From: a bacterium | Lineage (GTDB): Bacteria; CLD3; SB21 | Direction of reading: 5' to 3' | Assembly (NCBI GenBank): GCA_019695335.1 | Contig: JAIBAF010000038.1 | Span: 1 to 34,271 of the forward strand | Length of the DNA: 34,271 nt | Shown: positions 26,815 through 34,271 of the stretch, in pieces | Numbering within the stretch: position 1 is the stretch's first letter | Layout of the letters: the number at the start of each line of letters is the position of its first letter | Translations under genes and position numbers: made by a program | The notes under the pieces: generated by a model | What the model was told of the DNA's origin: nothing | Seen by the model: the letters and a program-made list of their open reading frames with translations, nothing else | Database searches by the model: none

Positions 26815-29061
26815 TTAATTCCATGAAGAAATATACCACAACGCAAAAGATCGTTTTTGTTCCAGTGCTTCGCGATCCATCGGTCGTTTGGCAACGACCA
26901 GAGCGCGATCATAATAAGTTATAGCTTTTTGCGCATTGAATAAACGAATCGAACTGTCACCGAGTCGTTGAAGCCTGTCTAATTCAAATATAGGATCGTT
27001 AAAACTGATGGTATCTAAAGTTGCCACGGCGTTTCCCCAGTTGCCTTGATTATGCCAAACCCGGCCTTTCCAATATACCGGTAATTTCAGTTTGGGGTTT
27101 TCTATAATTACACGCTCCAGAATATTCAACTGTTCGCCACGATTTTCAGTTTCCAGCAACTGTTTCAATGCGGACACCTGTTCAAGGTTATTAAAAAAAC
27201 TTAATCGTAAGTGGGCGCTGATATAGATATTCCGGATATGGCCATAATTCTTTAGTGCGGATGTGTAAATTGCCAAAGCGGAGTCAGGCTGGCTGAGTTG
27301 TAAAAACATATCGCCTTTCAAAACCATTGCTGAAGCCGACGCAGCGTAATTCATTTTTTTTGAATCGAACAATAAGTTTAGCGCCTCCAAAGCTTCGTCG
27401 AAATAGCGCGAATAATACCAACACCGTATGCGGCTCATTCGCAATCCATAATTATCCGGATCAATTGCCAAAGCCTGATCGAACCATCGGCCGGCTTCTT
27501 CATAATCATTGCGGGCGTACGCTTCAAATGCCTGTGCACTTATTTCGGCAACACGATGCGGGCAACGTCGCTGAAATAAACTCGGTTGAATCAAAAGTTC
27601 GGCAAAGTGAACATCCTGCTCTGTTATAACAATCGAATCCAAATTTTGCGACCACTCGCCGATCAAAGCTTCTCCGGTTTTGCGATACACTTCTTCCAAC
27701 GTGGAATCGTTGTAGGCATGCTTAAATCGTTCAATGCCGTACGTATCGATCAGAAATTTTACAAATGAACCGCTGATAATATAACTCATGCCCGAAGCCG
27801 TCCAAAAAAAATTTTCGCCCTCGATCATCGGTAAAACCGGAGGCAATTTATTTAATCGTTTTAAAGCTGCCGACCACTCGTGCGGCGTGAAATAATTTTC
27901 GTTCCACTCAATCGCTACAGCCAATCCTTCGAGAAAACCGATGCGGCGCGTACTGTAATACCGATTTGCAAATGCGCCTGCAAGAACGTGCACAATTTCA
28001 TGCCGGAGCACCGCTTCCGCTTCGTCAGCATTGACATGAATTTCATTGCGCCAGATTTTTGCGAAGTTGGTTGATCCGGCGCCCATGAGTTTTTTTTTCT
28101 GCTGCGCATCACGGTAAACAAACAGCGTTACCAGTCTGTCGGCTGATAAATTCAATGCCCGGTAATTTTGTCTGTAAAAAAACTCCGACTGCGCCGCAAG
28201 CAATCGTATCGACGTCGAATCAATACCGGGATCAAATTTCAACCGAACGTGCTGCGTCTGAATTTCACCGGCCAATTCAGCTTCGAGCTTGGAATACGAA
28301 ACATCAAAACCGATGGCTTCACGATTCAATTCAATTGCCAAAATTGACAGGGCAATCATTCCAGGCACCATCCATAAACGGCCGAAATCTTGTCCTGACT
28401 TTTTATTCCAACCATAAACGCCAATAAAGCCGAGAAACAATCCCCACAGCACTGTGCCAATGCGAAACCACACCAACGTTGAATCGATCGGTATCAGTTC
28501 GTCATAAATCGGTCCCGCAAAATAACCGAAAAAATTGGAATAAACAAAAATCGGAACGCGGCTGAAAACTATCCAAATATTATACGCAATGGCAACGACG
28601 ATAACAACGTATACGCTTGATTTTTGAAATCGACGAAACCAGCCGCTAAGGCCGTAACCCAAACTGCATCCGAAAATTGTGGCGGGAAGCGGCAACAGTA
28701 AGAACCAAAATAAACCTCGGGTGCCGCCGCATCCATTGGCAAAAAACGAATAGCCGAAAATCGTCAAAAATGACAATCCGGCATTGAGGATGCTTGTGAC
28801 TATAATTATAGAAAAAATATAGAGATTCGTCGTCCTTTTTTCAACGCTTATTTCGGCTAAAATTCTGGCCGATTCGGCAGCCCAGACCGGCGACGTAAAG
28901 ATTAAAATAACCGATAAAATTTCATTGAATTCATAATCAAATTCATTGAATAGCGGCTGAGTCAATAAAAGCAAGGTTGCGGCGAGTTGAAAAACGACGG
29001 ACGCTTTCGTCCAAAACGAACGTTTCCAAATCAGCCTATACGATTGGAGCAACGCGTTCAT
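26815..29061 (-). CDS. Membrane zinc metalloprotease (gluzincin, MA-like) with C-terminal TPRs
   Basis: 748 residues. The first ~260 hold about six to eight hydrophobic segments in an ABC-2-permease-like arrangement. Next is a peptidase-MA-like domain with the zinc motif HEIVH (His354, Glu355, His358) and Glu378 in GFLEGLAVA, the 20-residue spacing expected of gluzincins. After it come TPR-like repeats (AFEAYARNDYEEAGRWFDQA, IRCWYYSRYFDEALEALN, PDSALAIYTSALKNYG, RLFNAQKAITYYDRAL). The protease and TPR parts are probably extracytoplasmic. I do not know a named protein with this order; the joining of a multi-helix membrane domain to a gluzincin and TPRs is unusual. It begins three bases after the lipoprotein stop (TAGCCTATG) and ends 12 bases before the M23 gene. 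Targets unknown. Confidence 0.82.
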   Translation of the reverse strand: MNALLQSYRLIWKRSFWTKASVVFQLAATLLLLTQPLFNEFDYEFNEILSVILIFTSPVWAAESARILAEISVEKRTTNLYIFSIIIVTSILNAGLSFLTIFGYSFFANGCGGTRGLFWFLLLPLPATIFGCSLGYGLSGWFRRFQKSSVYVVIVVAIAYNIWIVFSRVPIFVYSNFFGYFAGPIYDELIPIDSTLVWFRIGTVLWGLFLGFIGVYGWNKKSGQDFGRLWMVPGMIALSILAIELNREAIGFDVSYSKLEAELAGEIQTQHVRLKFDPGIDSTSIRLLAAQSEFFYRQNYRALNLSADRLVTLFVYRDAQQKKKLMGAGSTNFAKIWRNEIHVNADEAEAVLRHEIVHVLAGAFANRYYSTRRIGFLEGLAVAIEWNENYFTPHEWSAALKRLNKLPPVLPMIEGENFFWTASGMSYIISGSFVKFLIDTYGIERFKHAYNDSTLEEVYRKTGEALIGEWSQNLDSIVITEQDVHFAELLIQPSLFQRRCPHRVAEISAQAFEAYARNDYEEAGRWFDQALAIDPDNYGLRMSRIRCWYYSRYFDEALEALNLLFDSKKMNYAASASAMVLKGDMFLQLSQPDSALAIYTSALKNYGHIRNIYISAHLRLSFFNNLEQVSALKQLLETENRGEQLNILERVIIENPKLKLPVYWKGRVWHNQGNWGNAVATLDTISFNDPIFELDRLQRLGDSSIRLFNAQKAITYYDRALVVAKRPMDREALEQKRSFALWYISSWN

Positions 29062-29064
29062 AGG

Positions 29065-29901
29065 CTACCATGCCGGCTGAAAAACACCGGCTGTTTCAAT
29101 GGCATTGACGATGTAGTAATAACGCTTAACGGATAATTTGGATGGCGCAAAAACTTTCAATTCGTATGAACGCCCATCACGGCTGATTTTGAGATGATAT
29201 TCGACCGGATACGAAACCGCGTATGAACTATCACTCGGCAATAACCAAACTTTATAATTTTCTAAAATTCTCCACAATTCCAGATACTCTGTCCAATCTA
29301 CATTAGCCGAACGATTGCCAAACACCTGAACGTTGTTCTCACGGTGAACAAATCGAACGGAATCAATCCGGTTATGTACACGATCCGAAACGGTTAAAAT
29401 AATACTGCTTTGTACAAAATCAAGTTTTTGAAATGTATCTTCGAAATGCTGTAATGCCCATTCAATAAATTTTCGATTATTTTTTTCAGACGGTAAACCA
29501 ACGAACGAAACGTTTTCATCTCCGTCAAACCTCATAACAAATTGATCGCCGGATCCTTCCGAGGCCATACTGCCATCGCCGGATTTCCACATTTCTGTCC
29601 GTGTCCATTCATAAAGATCCGTTGATTGATCGGGCGTCAATTCGAAGGTGTCCAACATGCCCGCACGTAATACTCCGCCTTCGCGGTAATCAAGAAAATC
29701 CGTTGAGGGGTTGGTGCGTACGACATAAAAAAGCGCACGCGTCGAATCCGTATCGCTTCGTTTCCACCCGAGAGTAATTTTGAACGCGTGGGCTGAATTA
29801 CTGACGGTCAATGTACGTTGCCATCCGGGAGGAAACACCGTTGAGGCAGGCCTGCAACTATTCAACACGATAAAGAAAGCAATAATCCATTGGCGTTTCA
29901 A
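29065..29901 (-). CDS. Lipoprotein of unknown function
   Basis: 278 residues if translation begins at the TTG at 29901. That start has GGAG about ten bases upstream, leaves one base after the preceding stop, and yields a clean lipoprotein signal, MKRQWIIAFFIVLNSC, with lipidated Cys. The ATG at 29925 would add eight residues that precede the charged part of the signal and would overlap the previous gene, so it is less likely. The mature part is beta-rich with many Trp, Tyr and Asp; I recognise no domain. Its location between a kinase/CMD pair and a membrane protease suggests an envelope role, but nothing in the sequence states one. Confidence 0.75.
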   Translation of the reverse strand: MKRQWIIAFFIVLNSCRPASTVFPPGWQRTLTVSNSAHAFKITLGWKRSDTDSTRALFYVVRTNPSTDFLDYREGGVLRAGMLDTFELTPDQSTDLYEWTRTEMWKSGDGSMASEGSGDQFVMRFDGDENVSFVGLPSEKNNRKFIEWALQHFEDTFQKLDFVQSSIILTVSDRVHNRIDSVRFVHRENNVQVFGNRSANVDWTEYLELWRILENYKVWLLPSDSSYAVSYPVEYHLKISRDGRSYELKVFAPSKLSVKRYYYIVNAIETAGVFQPAW

Positions 29902-29902
29902 A

Positions 29903-30235
29903 TTACTTGTTCTCCAATATATCATTTACCCAACTCAATGCGGCCATCATTGACGGAAAACCAACCGTAGTCAGAGCCAGAATGGCCACATGCCGGATTT
30001 CATCCGGTTTTGCTCCGGCTTCGAGAGATTTGCGAACATGTGAATGTACCGCACCCTCATGTTTCAATCCGATGGCAATGCCTAATTTAACTAACGCCGT
30101 TGTTTTAACGTTCAGGGGCCCCGCTTCTTTGCTGGCCTTGGAAAGGAGGTTGTAAGCCTTGGCTACATCAGGATAAGTTTTAACGAATTGGGTAAAGTGG
30201 GCCGGAAGTTTTTTCGGAGAAGCTTTTTTGGGCAT
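29903..30235 (-). CDS. Carboxymuconolactone decarboxylase (CMD/AhpD-like) family protein without the Cys pair
   Basis: 110 residues from the ATG at 30235, with a Lys-rich start (MPKKASPKKL). The CMD fold is marked by TTALVKLGIAIGLKHEGAVH, HVRKSLEAGAKPDEIRHV and TTVGFPSMMAAL. AhpD-type members have a CxxC followed by His that reduces peroxiredoxin; here those positions read HEGAVHSH, so no disulfide chemistry is possible, though His residues remain. Other Cys-less members of this type exist. The function is unknown; a small all-helical oligomer with catalytic or binding His is likely. A TTG at 30253 overlapping the kinase stop is an alternative start; neither has a good ribosome site. It lies ten bases after the kinase and one base before the lipoprotein. 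Confidence 0.82.
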   Translation of the reverse strand: MPKKASPKKLPAHFTQFVKTYPDVAKAYNLLSKASKEAGPLNVKTTALVKLGIAIGLKHEGAVHSHVRKSLEAGAKPDEIRHVAILALTTVGFPSMMAALSWVNDILENK

Positions 30236-30245
30236 GATTTTTTTA

Positions 30246-32390
30246 TCATTCAAATTGATATTCGATCTTCGTCGTGTTTAATGCCCTTATACGCAGCGTT
30301 ACTTCGTAGAATTTTTTGAATTGCGGATGTGCCAATCGTAATTTGTGGAATCCGGGTTTGACTTCCATTACGCTCGGCGTGGTCAAGTCTTTGACGCGAA
30401 CGGTGTTCAAATACACTTCCGCGCCTGGCGGCGTCGTGACAAGTTCGATAAATCCATTGGGATTGGAAAAAACAACCGTCACTTCCGTGGTATCGTTTTT
30501 TTCAACTTTCACGGCGCGTGATTTATTTTCGTTGCGGTAAACACCTTTGACGGTATGGTCATTGGCCAGCAGGTGATTCTGATAAAACGGAGTCGTACCG
30601 GAAATCGTTCTGTCATCGTCAAGATAAATTTCCGCGCCGGTCGGATTGGATTTGATCAGCAGCGTGCCGTACGTGGGTTTGAGCGAATCGGCCAATTCAA
30701 GCATCTCATCCGATTTGACTTCGATCGTTTTGTCGAGGTCTTCATATCCTTCAGCATGAATGGTGATATTTTGTTCTCCCACTTCAAGACTGTATGCTCC
30801 CGATCGTGTCCGGATTTGTTTTTTTCCATCGGCTAATAATGTCGCCGTTCCCGGAAAAACTTTATCGACCGATACCAGCCCACGTTGTTTTTCGAGCGAT
30901 AAATTGACATAACTGGTTTTATTTTTCAACAGAGCAACGTCACGTTTTTTATTCGAGAAATCCGGTTTTGAGAACAACAAAGTGTACCGCCCGCTCGGAA
31001 ATGCCAATTTATCAATCGGCGTATAACCTAAAAATTTACCATAACTGGTTTCCACTTTCACCATTTCCGGCACGGATTGAATGCTGAAATACGCCGTGTC
31101 GACATTCGGTGGAATCTCTACCGCCTTGAGTTGCAACGAGACATCAATCTTTTTTTCTTCTCCGGCAGCAAACACTAACGGCGCGGCGTATTCTTCATAA
31201 TGTTCGCGTCGCACGGAAAGAACGTGTTCACCAATATCCAGATTTTCGACGCTGACAACGGCGCCTTGAACATTGACCGGCTGACCGTCAATGGCCACTT
31301 CTGCGTCCGGCACATTTAATTTAACTGTCAACGACGGAGGTTTTCGACCCATCGCCAGTCTCGTAACGGCGTCAAACAAGCCGTGATGATCGCCCGACAT
31401 GAGCAGAATCAGAAGCAATGTGCTTACGCAAGCCCATGCAAAAGAGATCATATTGAAAATGCGGTTAGCAAATAATTTTTCAGTCTCCCGGCGCAAAATT
31501 GCAATCACCGTCCGGTCTTCGGCAAAGGCCAACTCCGTACCGACGGCATTGCCATTCAGAAATTCTTTGACGTTTTTCAAATGACGCGCCAGTTCTTCGA
31601 TCGATGCGTAGCGTTTGTCGGCATTTTTTTTCAACGCCTTCATTACAATATTGCTTAACATTGCCGGCAAAGTGGAATTCAAAGTTGCAGGCGCCGGCGG
31701 ATTATCGTTCACCACTTTGTACATAATCTCCGTCATATTTTTACCGGTAAAAGCTTTTTCGCCGGTGAACAGTTCGTACATCACTGCACCAACTGAAAAA
31801 ATATCGCTACGATAATCAACCGACTTGCCGGTAATCTGTTCCGGTGACATGTATCCGGGCGTACCGAGAATCGTCCCGATCACCGTACGCGTGGAAGTAG
31901 TAACTTTCGCAATGCCGAAATCCATGATTTTCGCCAAGCCCTCGTGACTAACAATAATATTGCCGGGCTTGATGTCACGATGGATCACGCCGAACCGGTG
32001 TGCATAAGTAAGACCTTCACATACCTGCAGCAATATATCAATGATCTTATCGAGAGGAAGATTTGTCTTCGCGCTGAGCATTTTTTCCAGCGTTGTGCCG
32101 TCGACAAATTCCATTGCGATGTACGACAAGTCGCCTTCTTCCTGAACATCGTAAATCGTCACGACGTTGGGATGCGACAGACGGCCGGCAAACTGAGCTT
32201 CGTGAAAAAAACGTTCGCGGAATTCTTTAACCTGAGCCTCCGTCATGTCGGCGCGAATTTGTAATGTTTTGATCGCAACAGTCCGGTTGATCCGGTCGTC
32301 CGATGCTTTATACACCACTCCCATTGCGCCTTGACCTAAAACGTCGAGAATGCGGTATCGTCCGAGTTTTTCTATTTTAAGATCTTGCAT
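30246..32390 (-). CDS. Membrane Ser/Thr protein kinase with five PEGA repeats
   Basis: 714 residues. Residues 10-275 are a Hanks-type kinase: the Gly loop GQGAMGVV (19-26), VAIK with Lys41, HRDIKPGN with Asp139, DFG at 157-159, and GTPGYMSPEQ. A transmembrane helix (about 311-332, FNMISFAWACVSTLLLILLM) should leave the kinase in the cytoplasm and the rest in the periplasm. Residues 350-714 form five consecutive ~70-residue PEGA modules, clearest in the last two (KSNPTGAEIYLDDD, VTTPPGAEVYLNTV). PEGA modules are found in surface or periplasmic proteins and probably bind the envelope. This gene is upstream of twelve tightly spaced genes with peptidases, so those products are candidate targets. 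The ATG at 32390 has no Shine-Dalgarno. Its C-terminus is colinear with that of the partial gene at the window edge. Confidence 0.95.
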   Translation of the reverse strand: MQDLKIEKLGRYRILDVLGQGAMGVVYKASDDRINRTVAIKTLQIRADMTEAQVKEFRERFFHEAQFAGRLSHPNVVTIYDVQEEGDLSYIAMEFVDGTTLEKMLSAKTNLPLDKIIDILLQVCEGLTYAHRFGVIHRDIKPGNIIVSHEGLAKIMDFGIAKVTTSTRTVIGTILGTPGYMSPEQITGKSVDYRSDIFSVGAVMYELFTGEKAFTGKNMTEIMYKVVNDNPPAPATLNSTLPAMLSNIVMKALKKNADKRYASIEELARHLKNVKEFLNGNAVGTELAFAEDRTVIAILRRETEKLFANRIFNMISFAWACVSTLLLILLMSGDHHGLFDAVTRLAMGRKPPSLTVKLNVPDAEVAIDGQPVNVQGAVVSVENLDIGEHVLSVRREHYEEYAAPLVFAAGEEKKIDVSLQLKAVEIPPNVDTAYFSIQSVPEMVKVETSYGKFLGYTPIDKLAFPSGRYTLLFSKPDFSNKKRDVALLKNKTSYVNLSLEKQRGLVSVDKVFPGTATLLADGKKQIRTRSGAYSLEVGEQNITIHAEGYEDLDKTIEVKSDEMLELADSLKPTYGTLLIKSNPTGAEIYLDDDRTISGTTPFYQNHLLANDHTVKGVYRNENKSRAVKVEKNDTTEVTVVFSNPNGFIELVTTPPGAEVYLNTVRVKDLTTPSVMEVKPGFHKLRLAHPQFKKFYEVTLRIRALNTTKIEYQFE
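30406..30497. repeat. Nucleotide repeat unit A (between PEGA genes)
   Basis: By eye these 92 bases align without gaps to 33311-33402 with 80 identical positions (about 87%). They encode the junction of PEGA modules 4 and 5 of the kinase. The match reflects gene duplication, perhaps refreshed by conversion. Confidence 0.7.
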
Positions 32391-32717
32391 GGGTGTGTGC
32401 GATCGTGTGTCGTGGTGAGAACCGTTGGATGTTCCATTACCCGCAAACCAATTGCGGAATTAGTTACACAGATTTTATTGAAATACCACAGGCGAAGACT
32501 TGTGGTTTTGAGTAAAACTCAACATAGCAAAAATCAATATCTTTGGCAAAGATAAAAAAAAATTGTTCAATGCTGTTTTCTTGGAAAAGATTGAAGGACA
32601 AAGCCAAGACGGAAAAAATCATTTCATTGTAATTTTTTAATTGCAAATTCGCTTTTTTTGAATGATACTATAGGAAGAATACATTTTTCATAAACCTAAC
32701 TAATGGGAAAAATAACC
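32391..32717. other. Divergent intergenic region between kinase and SWIB genes
   Basis: 327 bases with no credible gene. It contains three short inverted repeats near the kinase side: CCGCAA/TTGCGG (32441-32457), ACCACA/TGTGGT (32485-32506) and TTGAGT-aaa-ACTCAA (32508-32522). A possible SWIB promoter lies on the other side. No strong kinase promoter was found. Confidence 0.6.
32641..32671 (+). promoter_or_regulatory. Possible promoter of the SWIB gene
   Basis: TTGCAA (32641-32646) and TACTAT (32666-32671) are 19 bases apart, slightly long, but TGA directly before the -10 makes an extended -10 element. The SWIB start is about 45 bases downstream. Confidence 0.4.
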
Positions 32718-33071
32718 ATGGCAAAGAAGAAGAAACCAGCCAAGAAGGCAGCCAAAAAGAAAGCCGTTAAGAAGGCCGTTAAAAAAGCTGCAAAAAAACC
32801 GGCAAAGAAGAAATCAGCGCGTAAGCCCAACGCTGCTTTCATGGCGAAACTGACGCCCAGCAGCACTCTGGCGGAGGTTATCGGTTCACAACCCAGACCG
32901 AGAACAGAAATGATCAAAAAGATCTGGGATTATATCAAGAAAAACGGGTTGCAGGATAAAACGAACAGACGCATGATCAATGCGGACGATAAACTTCGCT
33001 CGCTTTTCGGAGGTAAGGGTCAAGTTTCCATGTTCGATCTTGCCAAGATCGTTTCAAAAAACGTGAGCTAA
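32718..33071 (+). CDS. SWIB/MDM2-domain protein with Lys/Ala-rich histone-H1-like tail
   Basis: 117 residues from the ATG at 32718 (MAKKKKPAKK); an ATG at 32703 would add five residues. Residues 1-38 are almost only Lys and Ala, like histone H1 or chlamydial Hc tails, and should bind DNA without sequence preference. Residues ~42-117 are a SWIB domain (AFMAKLTPSSTLAEVIG, MIKKIWDYIKKNGLQDKTN, INADDKLRSLFGG, VSMFDLAKIVSKNV). Stand-alone bacterial SWIB proteins are known from Chlamydiae and many FCB bacteria and are thought to act on chromatin or topology, but their role is poorly defined. It is the only plus-strand gene in this part, placed between two PEGA genes and closed by a strong terminator. 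Confidence 0.93.
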   Translation: MAKKKKPAKKAAKKKAVKKAVKKAAKKPAKKKSARKPNAAFMAKLTPSSTLAEVIGSQPRPRTEMIKKIWDYIKKNGLQDKTNRRMINADDKLRSLFGGKGQVSMFDLAKIVSKNVS

Positions 33072-33090
33072 TTTTCCCAAAGGCTTACAA

Positions 33091-33120
33091 AAAAACCCGC
33101 TTCTTTCTGAGCGGGTTTTT
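33091..33120. terminator. Bidirectional terminator between SWIB and PEGA genes
   Basis: An 11-base perfect stem (33091-33101 AAAAACCCGCT, 33110-33120 AGCGGGTTTTT) with an 8-base loop and T-runs on both strands. It serves the convergent SWIB gene and the PEGA gene. Confidence 0.92.
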
Positions 33121-33149
33121 TATTTTCCGTTTGGATTAAGTATTTATCA

Positions 33150-34271
33150 TTACTCGAAAACGTAGTTCACACGGTTGGTGCTTTCCGGTCGCACACGCAC
33201 ATTCACTTCATAAAATTTTTTGAATGAAGGATGGACCAACCTGATTTTATGAAATCCCGGTTTGATCTCGAGTTTATAAGGCGTTTTGGAACCGTTACGT
33301 TTGACCGTATTCAAATAAATTTCCGCACCCGGCGGCGTCGTGACGAATTCGATAAATCCGTTAGGATTCGAAAAAACTACCGCCACTTCCGTAGTATCGT
33401 TGGCCGCAACTTTCACCGAACGTTTTTTCTCTTCGCCATCAAGCTTGCCGCGCAGAACATGCGTGTTGGCAATGAGCGATGAAATATATACCGGCGCGCG
33501 TCCGATCGGCGTCGTCGCATCATCAACGAATATTTCTGCGCCGCTTGGATTGGACTGAACTAAAAGCGAACCAAACACCGGTTTGAGTGTATCCCTTAAA
33601 CTAACCGTATCTTCAAACTGAACTAAAATTTTCTTTTCGATATTTTCATATCCATCGGCACGAATGGTTAAAACCTGCTCCCCTACTTCCACGCTGTAAC
33701 GGTTGGATCGTGGTGAGCGTGAGAGTTGTTTTCCGGAAATAAATAACGTCGCGTTATTGGGTGTGACATTTTCAAGCGAAACCACACCGCGCAATTTCTC
33801 AAGCCGGATGTCCATGACATTATTGCGCAAGCTCCGTAATGAGACGTCACGCCTGCGCGTCACGTAATCTTTTTTGGTGAACAACAAGGTATAGCTGCCT
33901 TCGGGAAACGCAAAATCTTCGATCGGCGTGTAACCTATAAATTTTCCTGTACTCGTTTCGATCTTGGCCATAGGCGGATCGGTCCGGATAATAAGAAACG
34001 CAGTATCCACTCCGGCGGGAATTTCCACCGGCAGTAATCGCAAAATTACGTCGATTTCTTTTTTCTCTCCGGCTCCGAAAATCAATGCCGTTTCATAGGT
34101 TTCGTAGAAATCGCGTTTGACAACCAATTTATGTTCACCGACGCCAATGCTGTCGAAGTTCAGCACATCCATTCCCGTCGGGTATTCCTTTCCGTCGATT
34201 GAAACAATCGCATCGGGCACGTTCAGTTTCATCAACAACGCAGCGGGGTGTTGTTTACTCAACGATTGAGC
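33150..34271 (-). CDS. Five-PEGA-repeat protein, probable C-terminus of a second Ser/Thr kinase (5' end cut by window)
   Basis: The frame stays open to the window edge (codons AQS precede a TTG at 34262), so the true start is outside; a start at that TTG would give a cytoplasmic PEGA protein with no signal and is unlikely. The 373 visible residues align without large gaps to kinase residues ~345-714: MKLNVPDAIVSIDG matches VKLNVPDAEVAIDG, and the last 70 residues share 44 identities by eye with the kinase C-terminus. All five PEGA modules are retained, so the missing part is expected to hold a transmembrane helix and kinase domain. The terminator at 33091-33120 follows it. It is convergent with the SWIB gene. 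Confidence 0.85.
   Translation of the reverse strand, partial: AQSLSKQHPAALLMKLNVPDAIVSIDGKEYPTGMDVLNFDSIGVGEHKLVVKRDFYETYETALIFGAGEKKEIDVILRLLPVEIPAGVDTAFLIIRTDPPMAKIETSTGKFIGYTPIEDFAFPEGSYTLLFTKKDYVTRRRDVSLRSLRNNVMDIRLEKLRGVVSLENVTPNNATLFISGKQLSRSPRSNRYSVEVGEQVLTIRADGYENIEKKILVQFEDTVSLRDTLKPVFGSLLVQSNPSGAEIFVDDATTPIGRAPVYISSLIANTHVLRGKLDGEEKKRSVKVAANDTTEVAVVFSNPNGFIEFVTTPPGAEIYLNTVKRNGSKTPYKLEIKPGFHKIRLVHPSFKKFYEVNVRVRPESTNRVNYVFE
33311..33402. repeat. Nucleotide repeat unit B (between PEGA genes)
   Basis: The partner of 30406-30497, about 2.9 kb away in the same orientation. By eye 80 of 92 bases are the same with no gap. It encodes the PEGA 4-5 junction of the truncated paralogue. Confidence 0.7.

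Noticed and set aside
32508-32522. TTGAGT-aaa-ACTCAA as an HspR heat-shock operator
   Set aside because: HspR arms are separated by seven bases; here only three separate them, and neither neighbour is a chaperone gene.
32464-32646. 60-codon minus-strand open frame upstream of the kinase
   Set aside because: No ribosome site, no motif, and low-complexity Phe/Ile-rich content in an A/T-rich intergenic stretch.
34260-34262. TTG as the start of the second PEGA protein
   Set aside because: The frame is open to the window edge, and the sequence from here aligns with the middle of the kinase, so the gene most likely begins outside the window.

Overview
The window looks like part of the chromosome of a Gram-negative bacterium. 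Lipoprotein signals, a large outer-membrane-type protein and periplasmic peptidases indicate an outer membrane. Shine-Dalgarno sites, TTG/GTG starts, Ser/Thr kinases carrying PEGA repeats, a SWIB protein with a Lys/Ala-rich tail and a ~346-residue bifunctional PGI/PMI would fit the FCB group in the broad sense (Ignavibacteria, Calditrichota or KSB1-like). That placement is an inference from gene content; no rRNA gene is present. I see no tRNA, CRISPR array, insertion sequence or phage gene.

Layout. (1) 1-4450, minus strand: a truncated TPR protein, a hybrid sensor kinase and acetyl-CoA synthetase. (2) 4571-8532: a heat-shock block, clpB and two tandem hsp20 genes, with strong terminators and a regulatory region shared with the divergent gene. 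(3) 8533-9573, plus strand: phosphoglucose/phosphomannose isomerase. (4) 9606-14066, minus strand: a 1179-residue outer-membrane-like protein coupled to an NHL propeller protein, divergent from a lipoprotein cyclophilin (14122-14901, plus). (5) 14962-17161, minus: a zinc alcohol dehydrogenase and an HD-GYP protein whose receiver has Glu at the phosphoacceptor position. (6) 17229-32390, minus: twelve genes with gaps of at most 24 bases, running from a Ser/Thr kinase with five PEGA repeats through a CMD-like protein, a lipoprotein, a membrane metalloprotease with TPRs, an M23 peptidase with beta-propeller and golvesin-like domains, an S41 protease, a TauE/SafE permease with a DUF1634-like partner, a small lipoprotein and a methyltransferase to mutL and miaA. 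(7) 32718-33071, plus: the SWIB gene. (8) 33150 to the edge, minus: a five-PEGA protein truncated by the window, colinear with the kinase C-terminus.

How it may work together. Region 6 upstream of mutL reads like an envelope-maintenance module: a cytoplasmic kinase with a transmembrane segment and a probably extracytoplasmic PEGA stalk, encoded with three peptidases and exported lipoproteins. The shared transcript and the regulatory link are inferred from spacing only. The most unusual points are this kinase-peptidase gene run, the duplicated kinase/PEGA genes flanking the SWIB gene, the D-to-E pseudo-receiver, and the inverted repeats at the clpB and hsp20 control regions.
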